DNA from: UBA2279 sp041595875
Lineage (GTDB): Bacteria > Actinomycetota > Coriobacteriia > Anaerosomatales > Anaerosomataceae
Length of the DNA stretch: 44,257 nucleotides
NCBI GenBank assembly: GCA_041595875.1
Contig: JBFHJN010000010.1
Span: 1-44,257, forward strand
Direction of reading: 5' to 3'
Part shown: positions 15,206 to 22,937 of the stretch, one piece after another
Position numbering within the stretch: position 1 is the first letter of the stretch
Layout: each line of letters starts with the position of its first letter
Position numbers and translations under genes: made by a program
The notes under the pieces: model-generated
Database searches by the model: none
The model's input: the letters and a program-made list of their open reading frames with translations, nothing else
What the model was told of the DNA's origin: nothing

Positions 15206-16065
15206 CCCTTAAGCCCCCTGCCGGTGAGTTCGATGAAGATGGCTTCCAGCGTGGCCTCCTCGGTGTGGATCGTGAGGAGGTCGGGAGATGCCGCCAACTC
15301 GGCCAGCTTGGCCGAGGAGCCTTCGTCGGCCAGCTCTATGTGCTCTTCCCGCACGCCGCTGCCCTCGCGGAGCCGCACCTTGACCGAGCGGGTGCCGTAC
15401 TTGAGCTTGAGGTTCTCGGCGGTGTCCAAAGCGACGATCTCACCGTCGTTGATGAATGCGATGCGGTCCGAAAGCTCATCGGCTTCGAACATGTCGTGCG
15501 TGGTCAACAAGACGGCGGCGCCTCTATCGGCTTCTTCTTTGATGGTCTTGCGTATAGACGCCGAGGTGACCGGGTCCAGACCATCGGTGGGCTCGTCGAG
15601 GAAGAGCACCTTCGGCTTGTTGATGAAGGCGCGAGAGATCATCATGCGCTGGCGCATGCCCTTGGAGAAGCTGTGAACGCGGTCCTTCGCGCGCTCGGCC
15701 AGCCCCACGCGACGCAAGACCTCCATCGTCTCCGGCTCCTTGATGCCGAACAGCGATGCGTAGAAGTCCAGGTTCTCTTTGGCGCTCATGTTCAGGTAGA
15801 GGTTCTTCTCCTCGAAGCAGACGCCGATCTGCGCCTGGAGGTTGGGATCGTCGGCGGCGATGTCGATACCGAGCACCTGTGCCTTGCCGCTCTTGGGCCT
15901 GACCTGGCCGGTCAACATCTTGATGGTCGTGGACTTGCCGGCGCCGTTAGGGCCAAGGAAGCCCAGGATCTCGCCGGGCTGCACGTCAAAAGAGATGCCC
16001 TTCACGGCTTCCAGGTCGCCGTATGAGAACCGGAGGTCCTCCACATTGATGGCGGGCTCTGTCAT
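15202..16065 (-). CDS. ABC transporter ATPase (ABC-2 exporter type)
   Basis: The 287-residue ATPase has Walker A GPNGAGKSTT, Q-loop CFEEKNLY, signature SFSKGMRQRMMISRAF, Walker B VLFLDEPTDGLDP and switch H in LTTHDM. The C-terminal extension after residue about 215 is usual for the DrrA/NatA group. The signature is SKGMRQR rather than LSGGQ, a common variation in this group. It overlaps the regulator gene upstream and the permease downstream by 4 nt each. It powers the two ABC-2 permeases encoded next. Confidence 0.93.
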   Translation of the reverse strand: MTEPAINVEDLRFSYGDLEAVKGISFDVQPGEILGFLGPNGAGKSTTIKMLTGQVRPKSGKAQVLGIDIAADDPNLQAQIGVCFEEKNLYLNMSAKENLDFYASLFGIKEPETMEVLRRVGLAERAKDRVHSFSKGMRQRMMISRAFINKPKVLFLDEPTDGLDPVTSASIRKTIKEEADRGAAVLLTTHDMFEADELSDRIAFINDGEIVALDTAENLKLKYGTRSVKVRLREGSGVREEHIELADEGSSAKLAELAASPDLLTIHTEEATLEAIFIELTGRGLKG

Positions 16066-16529
16066 CGTCCTATCCTTTCGTCCCAGCGTTCCATGACCGA
16101 TTCGAATTCCTTCTGGAAGAAGGAGTACACGTCGTCCATCTCATTGAGGCGTTCCAACGCGAGCGGGGAGTCGGTTCCCTCCTTCGCTTCGCGCACGACC
16201 GACGTGATGTAGCTCATCGCCGCGAACTTCTTTGCCAGGATGTCTCCCCAAACGCCTTTCAGCATGCGGTAGTGGGTCTCGCGAGAACCGGGAACCCGGT
16301 ATTTCTCCACAAGCGCGGTGCCCACCAGAAACTGCATCGCGTTGCTTACCGACGCCTTGCTGATGGAGAGCTCCTCCATCAGTTCGCTGGTAGAGAGCCC
16401 CTCTCCGGGCGCCATGGTCAGTGCGGCATAGACGCGAGAGATGGAGTGTGGGAACCCCACCTGCTCCAGCATGCGTGCGAGTTTTTCTCGCAAGACAGAG
16501 CGCCCTTCCGTGTCGCCGTCCTTGGTCAC
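16062..16529 (-). CDS. GbsR/MarR-like transcriptional regulator
   Basis: The 155-residue protein has a winged-helix domain with the GbsR pattern: GFPHSISRVYAALTMAPGEGLSTSELMEELSISKASVSNAMQFL followed by LVEKYRVPGSRETHY. The C-terminal half is helical (about 95-155) and probably mediates dimerisation. GTG 16529 has GAGGAGG 5-6 nt upstream. It is the first gene of the ABC exporter operon, and a cluster of AACGTT sites lies just upstream (16562-16606). Autoregulation of the exporter in response to a bound ligand is the usual arrangement for this family and the likely one here. Confidence 0.85.
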   Translation of the reverse strand: MTKDGDTEGRSVLREKLARMLEQVGFPHSISRVYAALTMAPGEGLSTSELMEELSISKASVSNAMQFLVGTALVEKYRVPGSRETHYRMLKGVWGDILAKKFAAMSYITSVVREAKEGTDSPLALERLNEMDDVYSFFQKEFESVMERWDERIGR

Positions 16530-16561
16530 CGGCTCCTCCTCTCATAAAGCAGATATAGAAT

Positions 16562-16606
16562 AACGTTCCCAACGTTCAGGAAGTTCTAAACGTTCGATAT
16601 GAACGT
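16562..16606. promoter_or_regulatory. AACGTT operator cluster upstream of GbsR-like gene
   Basis: The self-complementary word AACGTT occurs three times as AACGTTC (16562-16568, 16571-16577, 16589-16595), and a fourth, inverted half GAACGT lies at 16601-16606. The last two form ACGTTC-GATAT-GAACGT, a 17-bp palindrome. The array ends 33 nt before the GTG start at 16529, where the promoter must be. Confidence 0.6.
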
Positions 16607-16638
16607 ATCAGGCGGGTGGCTTTACAGCAAGAAATGCC

Positions 16639-16662
16639 GAGAGGACCCCGAAGGATCCTCCC
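16639..16662 (-). terminator. UUCG-capped hairpin after the baeRF gene
   Basis: On the minus strand GGGAGGATCC and GGGTCCTCTC pair over 10 bp (including G-T pairs) around a TTCG tetraloop, 20 nt after the stop of the gene at 16682. The following GGCATTTCTTG is only moderately T-rich, so termination may be partial. Confidence 0.55.
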
Positions 16663-16681
16663 GTACGGCGATGGGCGGTTT

Positions 16682-17830
16682 TCAGTAGCGAAGCATGGCG
16701 GCGAAAGCCTCGCCCCGGGGGAGCTGCGCCGCCGGGAGCGCGTAGACCTCGGCTCCGGAATGAAGCGCCTCGAACGCCGCAAGGTCGAGCAGGTCCTCGT
16801 CTCCGGACTGCCGGGAAGCGTGGATCGATGCGGCTCCCGTCTCGGCATCGTAGCGGCCCCAGAGCTCGCGATCGCTTGCGACGAACAGGGTGTCGACCCG
16901 TCCGTGCATCGCGGCCGGCACGAGCGTCTCGGGGTCGCTCGTGGTCTTGCTGGAACCCCATGCATCATCGAGTTGCCGGGCGGCCCGGTCGCGGCCTTCT
17001 CTGAACAGCGGGAGTGCGATGTCCCAAGCCTCCCGGGACAGGTCCGTCGCATTCATGTTGTCGGGGCTGCCGGTGACGGCCGTTTGCGCAAGGCGGGGAT
17101 GGCTGTTCACCTCCCGGTATATAGGAAGCAGGTAGTCCACGCCTGCGAGAATGAGCGGCGCGTCGTCATCTTGCAGGTACTCGGCGACTCCTTTGTCGAT
17201 CTCTCTGAAGTAGCGCATGATCTCGTCTTTCACGTCGGGCTCACCCGTGCCGTGGAAGACGGCAGGCCGCTTGCCGCCCGTGCCGCTGGTCCCCGTATGG
17301 AACTGCAGGGAGGATCTCTCCAGGTCGTCCCAGCGAAGCTCCTCGGCAAGGCTTGTGGGGACGCCTTCCAGGTCGACCTGGACAAGGCCGATACGCGACC
17401 CACGCATGAGACGGATACGCTTCTGGCTCAATGTGAGCAGCCAATAGTGGTGCTCGGAACCGATGACACCCAGGAGCGGCTTTAGGTAGAAGCGCTCGTC
17501 GACGATCACGCGGGGAGCGACCTCCTCCGGCATCCTGAGTGCTTTGACTCCATCACGCCCGATAAAGAGTGCAAGCCCCACGTCGCTTCTCAGCCAGAAT
17601 GGACGGTCACCCAGCAGCTCCCGAGCTGGCGCCAGCAGGGCGATGGCGTCCGGTGAACGCATGCCGCCAGCCGTCAGTTCCTCTTCAGCCTGGTTCAACG
17701 CGTTTTTCAACGCTGTTTGATCGGCCTGGGTCTCAGGGCCGAACCGATGTGTGGGAAGGTAGATCGAGACACATGTCCCTTGGCCGCGAGTAGCCAGTGC
17801 GGTCAGGTCTTCACGGGTGAGACTATCCAT
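16682..17830 (-). CDS. baeRF-family (bacterial archaeo-eukaryotic release factor-like) protein
   Basis: The 382-residue soluble protein starts at ATG 17830 (AAAGGGGC upstream) and matches the baeRF group. Its N-terminal domain begins LTALATRGQGTCVSIYLPTHRFGPETQAD and its middle domain contains HYWLLTLSQKRIRLMRG. The C-terminal part contains DTLFVASDRELWGRYD and ends in the family-typical AFAAMLRY. Members are related to the eRF1/Pelota fold and have been proposed, from comparative genomics, to act on stalled or stress-modified ribosomes; direct evidence is sparse. An in-frame extension to 18076 lies antisense to the P-ATPase gene and has no ribosome site. The neighbour upstream is a metal P-ATPase, and stress genes are common neighbours of baeRF. 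Confidence 0.8.
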   Translation of the reverse strand: MDSLTREDLTALATRGQGTCVSIYLPTHRFGPETQADQTALKNALNQAEEELTAGGMRSPDAIALLAPARELLGDRPFWLRSDVGLALFIGRDGVKALRMPEEVAPRVIVDERFYLKPLLGVIGSEHHYWLLTLSQKRIRLMRGSRIGLVQVDLEGVPTSLAEELRWDDLERSSLQFHTGTSGTGGKRPAVFHGTGEPDVKDEIMRYFREIDKGVAEYLQDDDAPLILAGVDYLLPIYREVNSHPRLAQTAVTGSPDNMNATDLSREAWDIALPLFREGRDRAARQLDDAWGSSKTTSDPETLVPAAMHGRVDTLFVASDRELWGRYDAETGAASIHASRQSGDEDLLDLAAFEALHSGAEVYALPAAQLPRGEAFAAMLRY

Positions 17831-17925
17831 GGATTGCCCCTTTCCGAGAGGTGCGGAAAGCTTGTTGTCCGCGCCGCAACGTAAAGGGGATATACCCACG
17901 CGTCGGCGCATCAGCCCAAAGGCGG

Positions 17926-19869
17926 CTAGACTCGGAGGAGTCGCGCGTTCACGGCCACGATGACGGTCGATGCGGACATGAGCACCGCTCCGGCGGCCGG
18001 AGACAGGAGTACGCCGAAGCCAGCCAGCACGCCGGCGGCTAGCGGAATGGCCACCACGTTGTACCCGGTGGCCCACACAAGGTTCTGACGCATCTTCCGA
18101 TACGTGGCTGCCGAAAGGTCGATGATGTCTGCCACCCGCTGCGGATCGTTACGCACCAACACGATGTCGGCCGCCTCGATGGCCACGTCGGTGCCTGCTC
18201 CTATAGCGATGCCTATATCGGCCGTTGCCAGCGCGGGCGCATCGTTGACCCCATCGCCAACCATGGCAACGTGGAGTCCCCGGGCGCGTACTTCCTCCAC
18301 CTTGCGGGACTTGTCGGCAGGGAGCACACCTGCGAAGAACTCATCTATCCCCACCTGTCCGGCGACCCATCGGGCGACGCGCTCACTGTCGCCTGTCAGC
18401 ATGATGCAGCGCACGTTCATCTCTTTCAGCCTCGTCACGGCTTGCACAGACTCGGGACGCACGACGTCGGCTAAGGCGATCGCGCCAAGCAAGACAGCGT
18501 TGGCCTGCACATAGACCACGGTCTTGCCCTCCTCGGCAAGCAGGACTGGGGCGTCGGAAGGGATGGGGACCCCCTCCTCGGCAAGCACGCGGGGGCTGAT
18601 GACACGTACGAGCCTGCCGTCCACGCGGGCTTGTGCTCCGCGACCGGGGATGGCCCGGAAGTCGGTCGCCGGATGTGGGATCTCCATGCCGGCCGCGATT
18701 CCGCGGGCGATGGGATGCTCACTAAGCGCTTCGACTGCCGAGGCGAGCGCAAGGACTTCGTCTGGCGGCGTGTCGGTGAAGGCCAGTACGTCTGTGACGC
18801 CGAAGCGGCCCTCGGTGAGTGTGCCGGTCTTGTCGAAGATGACCGCATCGATCATGCGGGCAGACTCGAACGCCGTGCGGTCGCGCACGAGAAGACCGCT
18901 TCGGGCTGCGATGGATGTGGAGACGGCCACCACCAAAGGGATCGCCAACCCGAGGGCGTGCGGGCAGGTGATCACCATGACCGTCACCGCACGCTCGAGT
19001 GCGAACACGCCGCCACGGGAGCTGGCCAGCAACCATGCCAGGAACGTCAGGCCGCCCGTTGTGATCGCGACGATGGTCAGCCACATGGCGGCCTTATCGG
19101 CTAAAGCCTGTGTTCTCGAGCGCGCGCCCTGGGCTTCTCGGACAAGCTCTGATACCTGAGAGAGGAAGGAGTCAGCGCCTACCTTTGCAACACGGACCGA
19201 GATACTGCCGTCCGTGTTGACCGAGCCGCCGATGACCTCGTCTCCCGGCGACTTGGAGACCGGCTCGCTCTCGCCTGTGACGAGAGACTCGTCCACAGAC
19301 GTGGCTCCATCCACCACCTCGCCGTCCACGGGGAGTCGCTCGCCGGGCTTCACGAGCACCCGGTCGTCGATGGCCAACTCGCTCACCGGGACATCGGAGA
19401 CGCTGCCGTCTGCTGCGAGCAGGTGCGCCTCTTTGGGCATGAGGCGCGCGAGCTCTTCCAGCGCACGTGACGCTCCCATCACCGAGCGCATCTCCACCCA
19501 GTGGCCTAGCAGCATGATGTCGACAAGCGTCGCCAGCTCCCAGAAGAAGTCACCGCCGCGCAGGCCTAGCGTGGTCGCCGCGCTGTAGAAGAATGCAACG
19601 CTGATCGCCAGCGCCACCAGTGTCATCATCCCGGGCATGCGGCTACGCAGTTCTGCAACCATTCCCGAGAGGAACGGCCATCCTCCGTACACGTAGATCG
19701 TGGTGGCCAATGCCAGCACCAACCACATGTCTCCCTTGAATGCGAGGGGAGGTGTAGCGCCAACAAGCTCCCATAGCATCCGGGAGGAAGCGAGGATGGG
19801 AAGGGTCAGCGCAGTGGCGATGAAGAACCGTCGCCGGAAGTCCGCCACCATCATCTCGTGGTGCGTCAT
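17926..19869 (-). CDS. CopB-type (P1B) heavy-metal P-type ATPase
   Basis: The 647-residue protein has the full P-ATPase set: actuator TGES (about residue 200), a CPH metal site in TCPHALGLA (about 303), phosphorylated Asp in DKTGTLTEG (about 346), HP in LSEHPIA, TGDS and GDGVNDAPAL. The CPH motif plus the N-terminal HHEMMVADFRRRF segment place it in the CopB group (P1B-3), generally linked to copper or silver export. It lacks the long His-rich N-terminal tail of Enterococcus CopB; only the HHEM remnant is present. C-terminal helices contain YNVVAIPLAAG and MSASTVIVAVNARLLR, residues expected for the third metal-binding helix pair. The start ATG 19869 lies at the end of an open but unconvincing upstream frame. 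Confidence 0.9.
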   Translation of the reverse strand: MTHHEMMVADFRRRFFIATALTLPILASSRMLWELVGATPPLAFKGDMWLVLALATTIYVYGGWPFLSGMVAELRSRMPGMMTLVALAISVAFFYSAATTLGLRGGDFFWELATLVDIMLLGHWVEMRSVMGASRALEELARLMPKEAHLLAADGSVSDVPVSELAIDDRVLVKPGERLPVDGEVVDGATSVDESLVTGESEPVSKSPGDEVIGGSVNTDGSISVRVAKVGADSFLSQVSELVREAQGARSRTQALADKAAMWLTIVAITTGGLTFLAWLLASSRGGVFALERAVTVMVITCPHALGLAIPLVVAVSTSIAARSGLLVRDRTAFESARMIDAVIFDKTGTLTEGRFGVTDVLAFTDTPPDEVLALASAVEALSEHPIARGIAAGMEIPHPATDFRAIPGRGAQARVDGRLVRVISPRVLAEEGVPIPSDAPVLLAEEGKTVVYVQANAVLLGAIALADVVRPESVQAVTRLKEMNVRCIMLTGDSERVARWVAGQVGIDEFFAGVLPADKSRKVEEVRARGLHVAMVGDGVNDAPALATADIGIAIGAGTDVAIEAADIVLVRNDPQRVADIIDLSAATYRKMRQNLVWATGYNVVAIPLAAGVLAGFGVLLSPAAGAVLMSASTVIVAVNARLLRV

Positions 19870-20183
19870 GGCGCGACGTTCGTAGCGGATTGCATGGACA
19901 TCTGTATGACGTCTAGGCCAAGCTGGAAGCCTGCCTGAGAGCGGGATAGGTGAGGTTGGATGAAATCAGGTTTGGTGCAGCGCGCGTCCATACGGACCTC
20001 ATCGATCGTCATTGCCTGCAGTGCAGCACGGCCGCCCTTAGAAGAGTAGTCTCTTCTTCGGGCATCTCTATGGTCGTGATAGACCCGTACCCGCTTCAGT
20101 GTCGGCCGTATCTGTTCGGCCGAAAGTACATCGTGTACGGACGTCGGATGACCCGCTAGAAATACCGCGATCAGCATGGGGCA
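19870..20183. other. Intergenic stretch without a convincing gene
   Basis: About 310 nt between the divergent P-ATPase and subtilisin genes. A 103-codon minus-strand frame (19866-20177) overlaps the ATPase start as ATGA, but its composition and lack of a ribosome site argue against coding. A palindrome at 20126-20138 is the only striking feature, and the subtilisin promoter lies at the right end. Confidence 0.5.
20126..20138. promoter_or_regulatory. Palindrome GTACA-TCG-TGTAC
   Basis: A perfect inverted repeat with a 3-nt spacer, about 260 nt upstream of the P-ATPase start. It resembles the copper-box consensus TACA-NN-TGTA of CopY-type repressors except for one extra central base, so assignment to metal control is tentative. 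Confidence 0.35.
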
Positions 20184-20189
20184 TATAAG
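20184..20189 (+). promoter_or_regulatory. -10 element TATAAG of the subtilisin gene
   Basis: TATAAG (or the overlapping TAAGAT) places transcription start near 20197. That excludes ATG 20190 as start and supports ATG 20226. No clear -35 hexamer is seen. Confidence 0.4.
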
Positions 20190-20225
20190 ATGGGATCTCG
20201 TTCCCCTTTCGTACGAAGGAATGGC

Positions 20226-22937
20226 ATGGCACCTACCGTTCGCATGCGCAGGCTTGTTGCGGCCTCTCAGGTCGTCGCACTGTTGCTGACGTCAGCCCTG
20301 ATCGCCACCCCGGCATCCGCCCGGTCCGATTCAGCGTCTGCCGATGCGCATGGCGTCATCATCATGTGGGAGGACGGGGCCGTGCATTCCGCCGCTGCCG
20401 AGCAGGGCATGCAGCGCCTGGGAGTGCTATCGGGGCACACCTTCTTGGATGGGCAAGCCACAGTGATAGAGGCGGAGCCCGAGGAGATCAGCGGTCTCAT
20501 CGAGGAGCTCTCTGCCATACCGGGCGTAGCCTCGGTCGAGCCCGACTATCCGGTCTCCATAGCATGGGAGCCCAACGACCCCTACTACCAGTCCGGGGCG
20601 CAGTGGGCGTATTCGCGCATCCAGGCGTCACGGGCATGGGACGTCGAGCAGGGAGATGCCAGTGTGCTTGTGGCAGTCGTGGACACCGGAGCAGACCTGA
20701 CGCACCCGGATCTGAGCGCCTCGCTGGACAAGGTCAACGATCGCAACTTCCTGTTGTCGTTCACCGACCCGGGATACTACACGGCCGGAGACGACAACGG
20801 CCATGGGACTCATGTTGCCGGGATAGTGGCCGCATGCACTGACAACGGCACCGGTGTGGCGGGCACGGCGCCGGGAGTCCGGATTCTGCCGCTCAAGGTC
20901 ATGAGTTCCACCGGCGGCGGGGACTCCTCGGATGTGGCGGAGGCCATCTCGTATGCCACCGATGTTGGAGCCGATGTCATCAATCTGAGCCTTGCTTTGG
21001 AATACGGAGTCCAGTCCGCAGCGATACAGACCGCCATTCAGCAGGCCGCTGCGGCAGGCGTGGTGGTGGTGGCGGCTTCAGGCAACAACTCCTCGAGCAG
21101 CGTCAGATATCCGGCTGCGTATCCCGAGTGCATCGCGGTTGGCGCAACGGGACCTACTGACGCTCGAGTCAGCTACTCCAACTATGGTTCGGCGCTGGAC
21201 GTTGTGGCTCCGGGTGGAGCGGTCACAGTCGCAGACGAGCAGATCCTGTCGACGTATCCGGTGTCACTGAGCTCCGGCGTGGGCTACGGGTACATGAGCG
21301 GCACTTCGATGGCCACCCCTTACGTAGCCGGAGCCGTGGCGCTGCTGAAGTCATACGACCCCGCTGCAACCTCAGCAGAGATCCGCTCGGCTATCGAGGT
21401 CTCGGCAAAAGACGTCGGTGACGCCGAGTTCGACGTGTACACCGGTCACGGGTTGCTCCAGCTGCGCAACGCCCTGGACTACCTGGCGGGTACGGATACC
21501 ACGTCCCCGACCACGACCTCCAACATCGTGGCGCATTACGATGATTCGGCATCGATCACGTTCAGCGCGTCGGACCCGGGCGGGCTGGGGGTTGGGGCCA
21601 CCTACTACAAGGTCGACAGCGGCACGACTCAACGGGCCAGCGCATTCACGCTGACCGGTTACGGCAGCCGTACGGTCCAGTATTGGTCAGACGATGTGGT
21701 GGGAAACCAGGAGTCTCCCAAAAGCGAGACCCTGTTCATCGATGACACCTCTGCCCCTGTCACCAGCAGCAACGCCGCGGCGGCGTATGATTCCACGGCC
21801 ACCGTGACCCTTACGGCGAGTGACGGGACCGGCATCGGTGTGGGGTCCACCTGGTACTCGGTGGACCACGCGGCGCTCGTGTCGGGCACCAAAGCCGTGG
21901 TCACCGGAATGGGGGAGCACACGCTCTCGTACGGCTCTGTCGACAAGCTGGGCAACAAGGAGACCACGAAGACGGTGAGCTTCACCGTGCGCGGCGTGCC
22001 GGTCGTCTCGCGTGTCTCCGGATCGAACCGATACGCCACGGCAGCGGCGCTGTCGGCGCTGACGTTTAGCGCAGGCGCCGAGTCCACCGCGATCATCGCC
22101 AGTGGCGCTGACTTTGCGGACGCGCTGTCTGCTTCCGGGCTTGCCGGCGCGATGGACGCACCGCTGCTCCTCACTGCGAAGAGCTATCTGCCCTCCGAGA
22201 CCTCCGCCGAGCTTACGCGCCTTGGCGTCAAGCGGGCGATCATCATCGGTGGTACGGCTGCGGTCTCCACTACGGTGAAGAGCGCCTTGCAGTCCAAGGG
22301 CATCTCCGCCGAGAGGATCCAGGGAGTCGACCGCTATGCGACGGCAGCGGCGGTCGCGGCGAGGGTGGCCGAGGAGCGTGGCTCTGATCCGCTGCCGGTG
22401 GCCTTCGTGGTCCGGGGCGACGCGTTCGCTGACGCCCTCTCGGTCTCGTCGCTTGCTGCGTCGCAGGGCTACCCGGTCCTTCTGACGAAGACGACCTCGT
22501 TGCCTTCGGCCACGAGAAGCGCCCTGCTCGACCTGGGAGTCGACGAAGTCGTGATCGCCGGAGGAACGGCGGCGGTCAGTACAAGCGTGAAATCCGCCAT
22601 AGAGGCGCTGCCCGACGTCACGGTCACACGCCGTTGGGGCGAGACACGTTATGAGACGGCGGCCTCCGTTGTGGAGTACGGCCTGACCAGGGGATGGGTG
22701 TCGCCGACCTTCGTGGGCGTGGCGACCGGCGCGGACTTCCCGGATGCACTGGGCGGCGGCGTTACCGCATCCCGGAACGATGGCGTGCTCGTGCTCTCCG
22801 AGCCGCTCAAGCTCTCGTCACCCACGTCGACGGTCATAGTGAAGTACGGCTCGGATCACTTGCCCATCTGGGTGTACGGCGGCACCAGTGCCGTGTCTTC
22901 CACCGTGCAATACGCTTTGCAGGCACTGCGGTTCTAG
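20226..22937 (+). CDS. Secreted S8 subtilisin-like protease with cell-wall-binding repeats
   Basis: From ATG 20226 (GAAGGA upstream) the protein has 903 residues. It has a signal peptide (about 1-33), an I9-type propeptide (about 40-112) and an S8 catalytic domain (about 115-420). The triad is Asp153 in VVDTGAD, His193 in NGHGTHVAG and Ser361 in GTSMATPYVAGA, with oxyanion Asn287. Two Ig-like/CHB repeats (about 425-590, each with TTSNIVAHYDDSASITFSASD-type or NAAAAYDSTATVTLTASD-type sequence) follow. Three cell-wall-binding type 2 repeats (about 595-903) carry the signatures RYATAAALS, IIIGGTAAVS, ADALSASGLA and WVYGGTSAVS. It is expected to be exported and held non-covalently on the wall. 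The stop TAG abuts the stop of the giant gene on the other strand. Confidence 0.93.
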   Translation: MAPTVRMRRLVAASQVVALLLTSALIATPASARSDSASADAHGVIIMWEDGAVHSAAAEQGMQRLGVLSGHTFLDGQATVIEAEPEEISGLIEELSAIPGVASVEPDYPVSIAWEPNDPYYQSGAQWAYSRIQASRAWDVEQGDASVLVAVVDTGADLTHPDLSASLDKVNDRNFLLSFTDPGYYTAGDDNGHGTHVAGIVAACTDNGTGVAGTAPGVRILPLKVMSSTGGGDSSDVAEAISYATDVGADVINLSLALEYGVQSAAIQTAIQQAAAAGVVVVAASGNNSSSSVRYPAAYPECIAVGATGPTDARVSYSNYGSALDVVAPGGAVTVADEQILSTYPVSLSSGVGYGYMSGTSMATPYVAGAVALLKSYDPAATSAEIRSAIEVSAKDVGDAEFDVYTGHGLLQLRNALDYLAGTDTTSPTTTSNIVAHYDDSASITFSASDPGGLGVGATYYKVDSGTTQRASAFTLTGYGSRTVQYWSDDVVGNQESPKSETLFIDDTSAPVTSSNAAAAYDSTATVTLTASDGTGIGVGSTWYSVDHAALVSGTKAVVTGMGEHTLSYGSVDKLGNKETTKTVSFTVRGVPVVSRVSGSNRYATAAALSALTFSAGAESTAIIASGADFADALSASGLAGAMDAPLLLTAKSYLPSETSAELTRLGVKRAIIIGGTAAVSTTVKSALQSKGISAERIQGVDRYATAAAVAARVAEERGSDPLPVAFVVRGDAFADALSVSSLAASQGYPVLLTKTTSLPSATRSALLDLGVDEVVIAGGTAAVSTSVKSAIEALPDVTVTRRWGETRYETAASVVEYGLTRGWVSPTFVGVATGADFPDALGGGVTASRNDGVLVLSEPLKLSSPTSTVIVKYGSDHLPIWVYGGTSAVSSTVQYALQALRF

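Noticed and set aside
19866..20177. 103-codon minus-strand frame upstream of the P-ATPase, overlapping as ATGA
   Set aside because: The protein has no family features, there is no ribosome site, and its composition differs from neighbouring genes. A 4-nt overlap alone is weak evidence.
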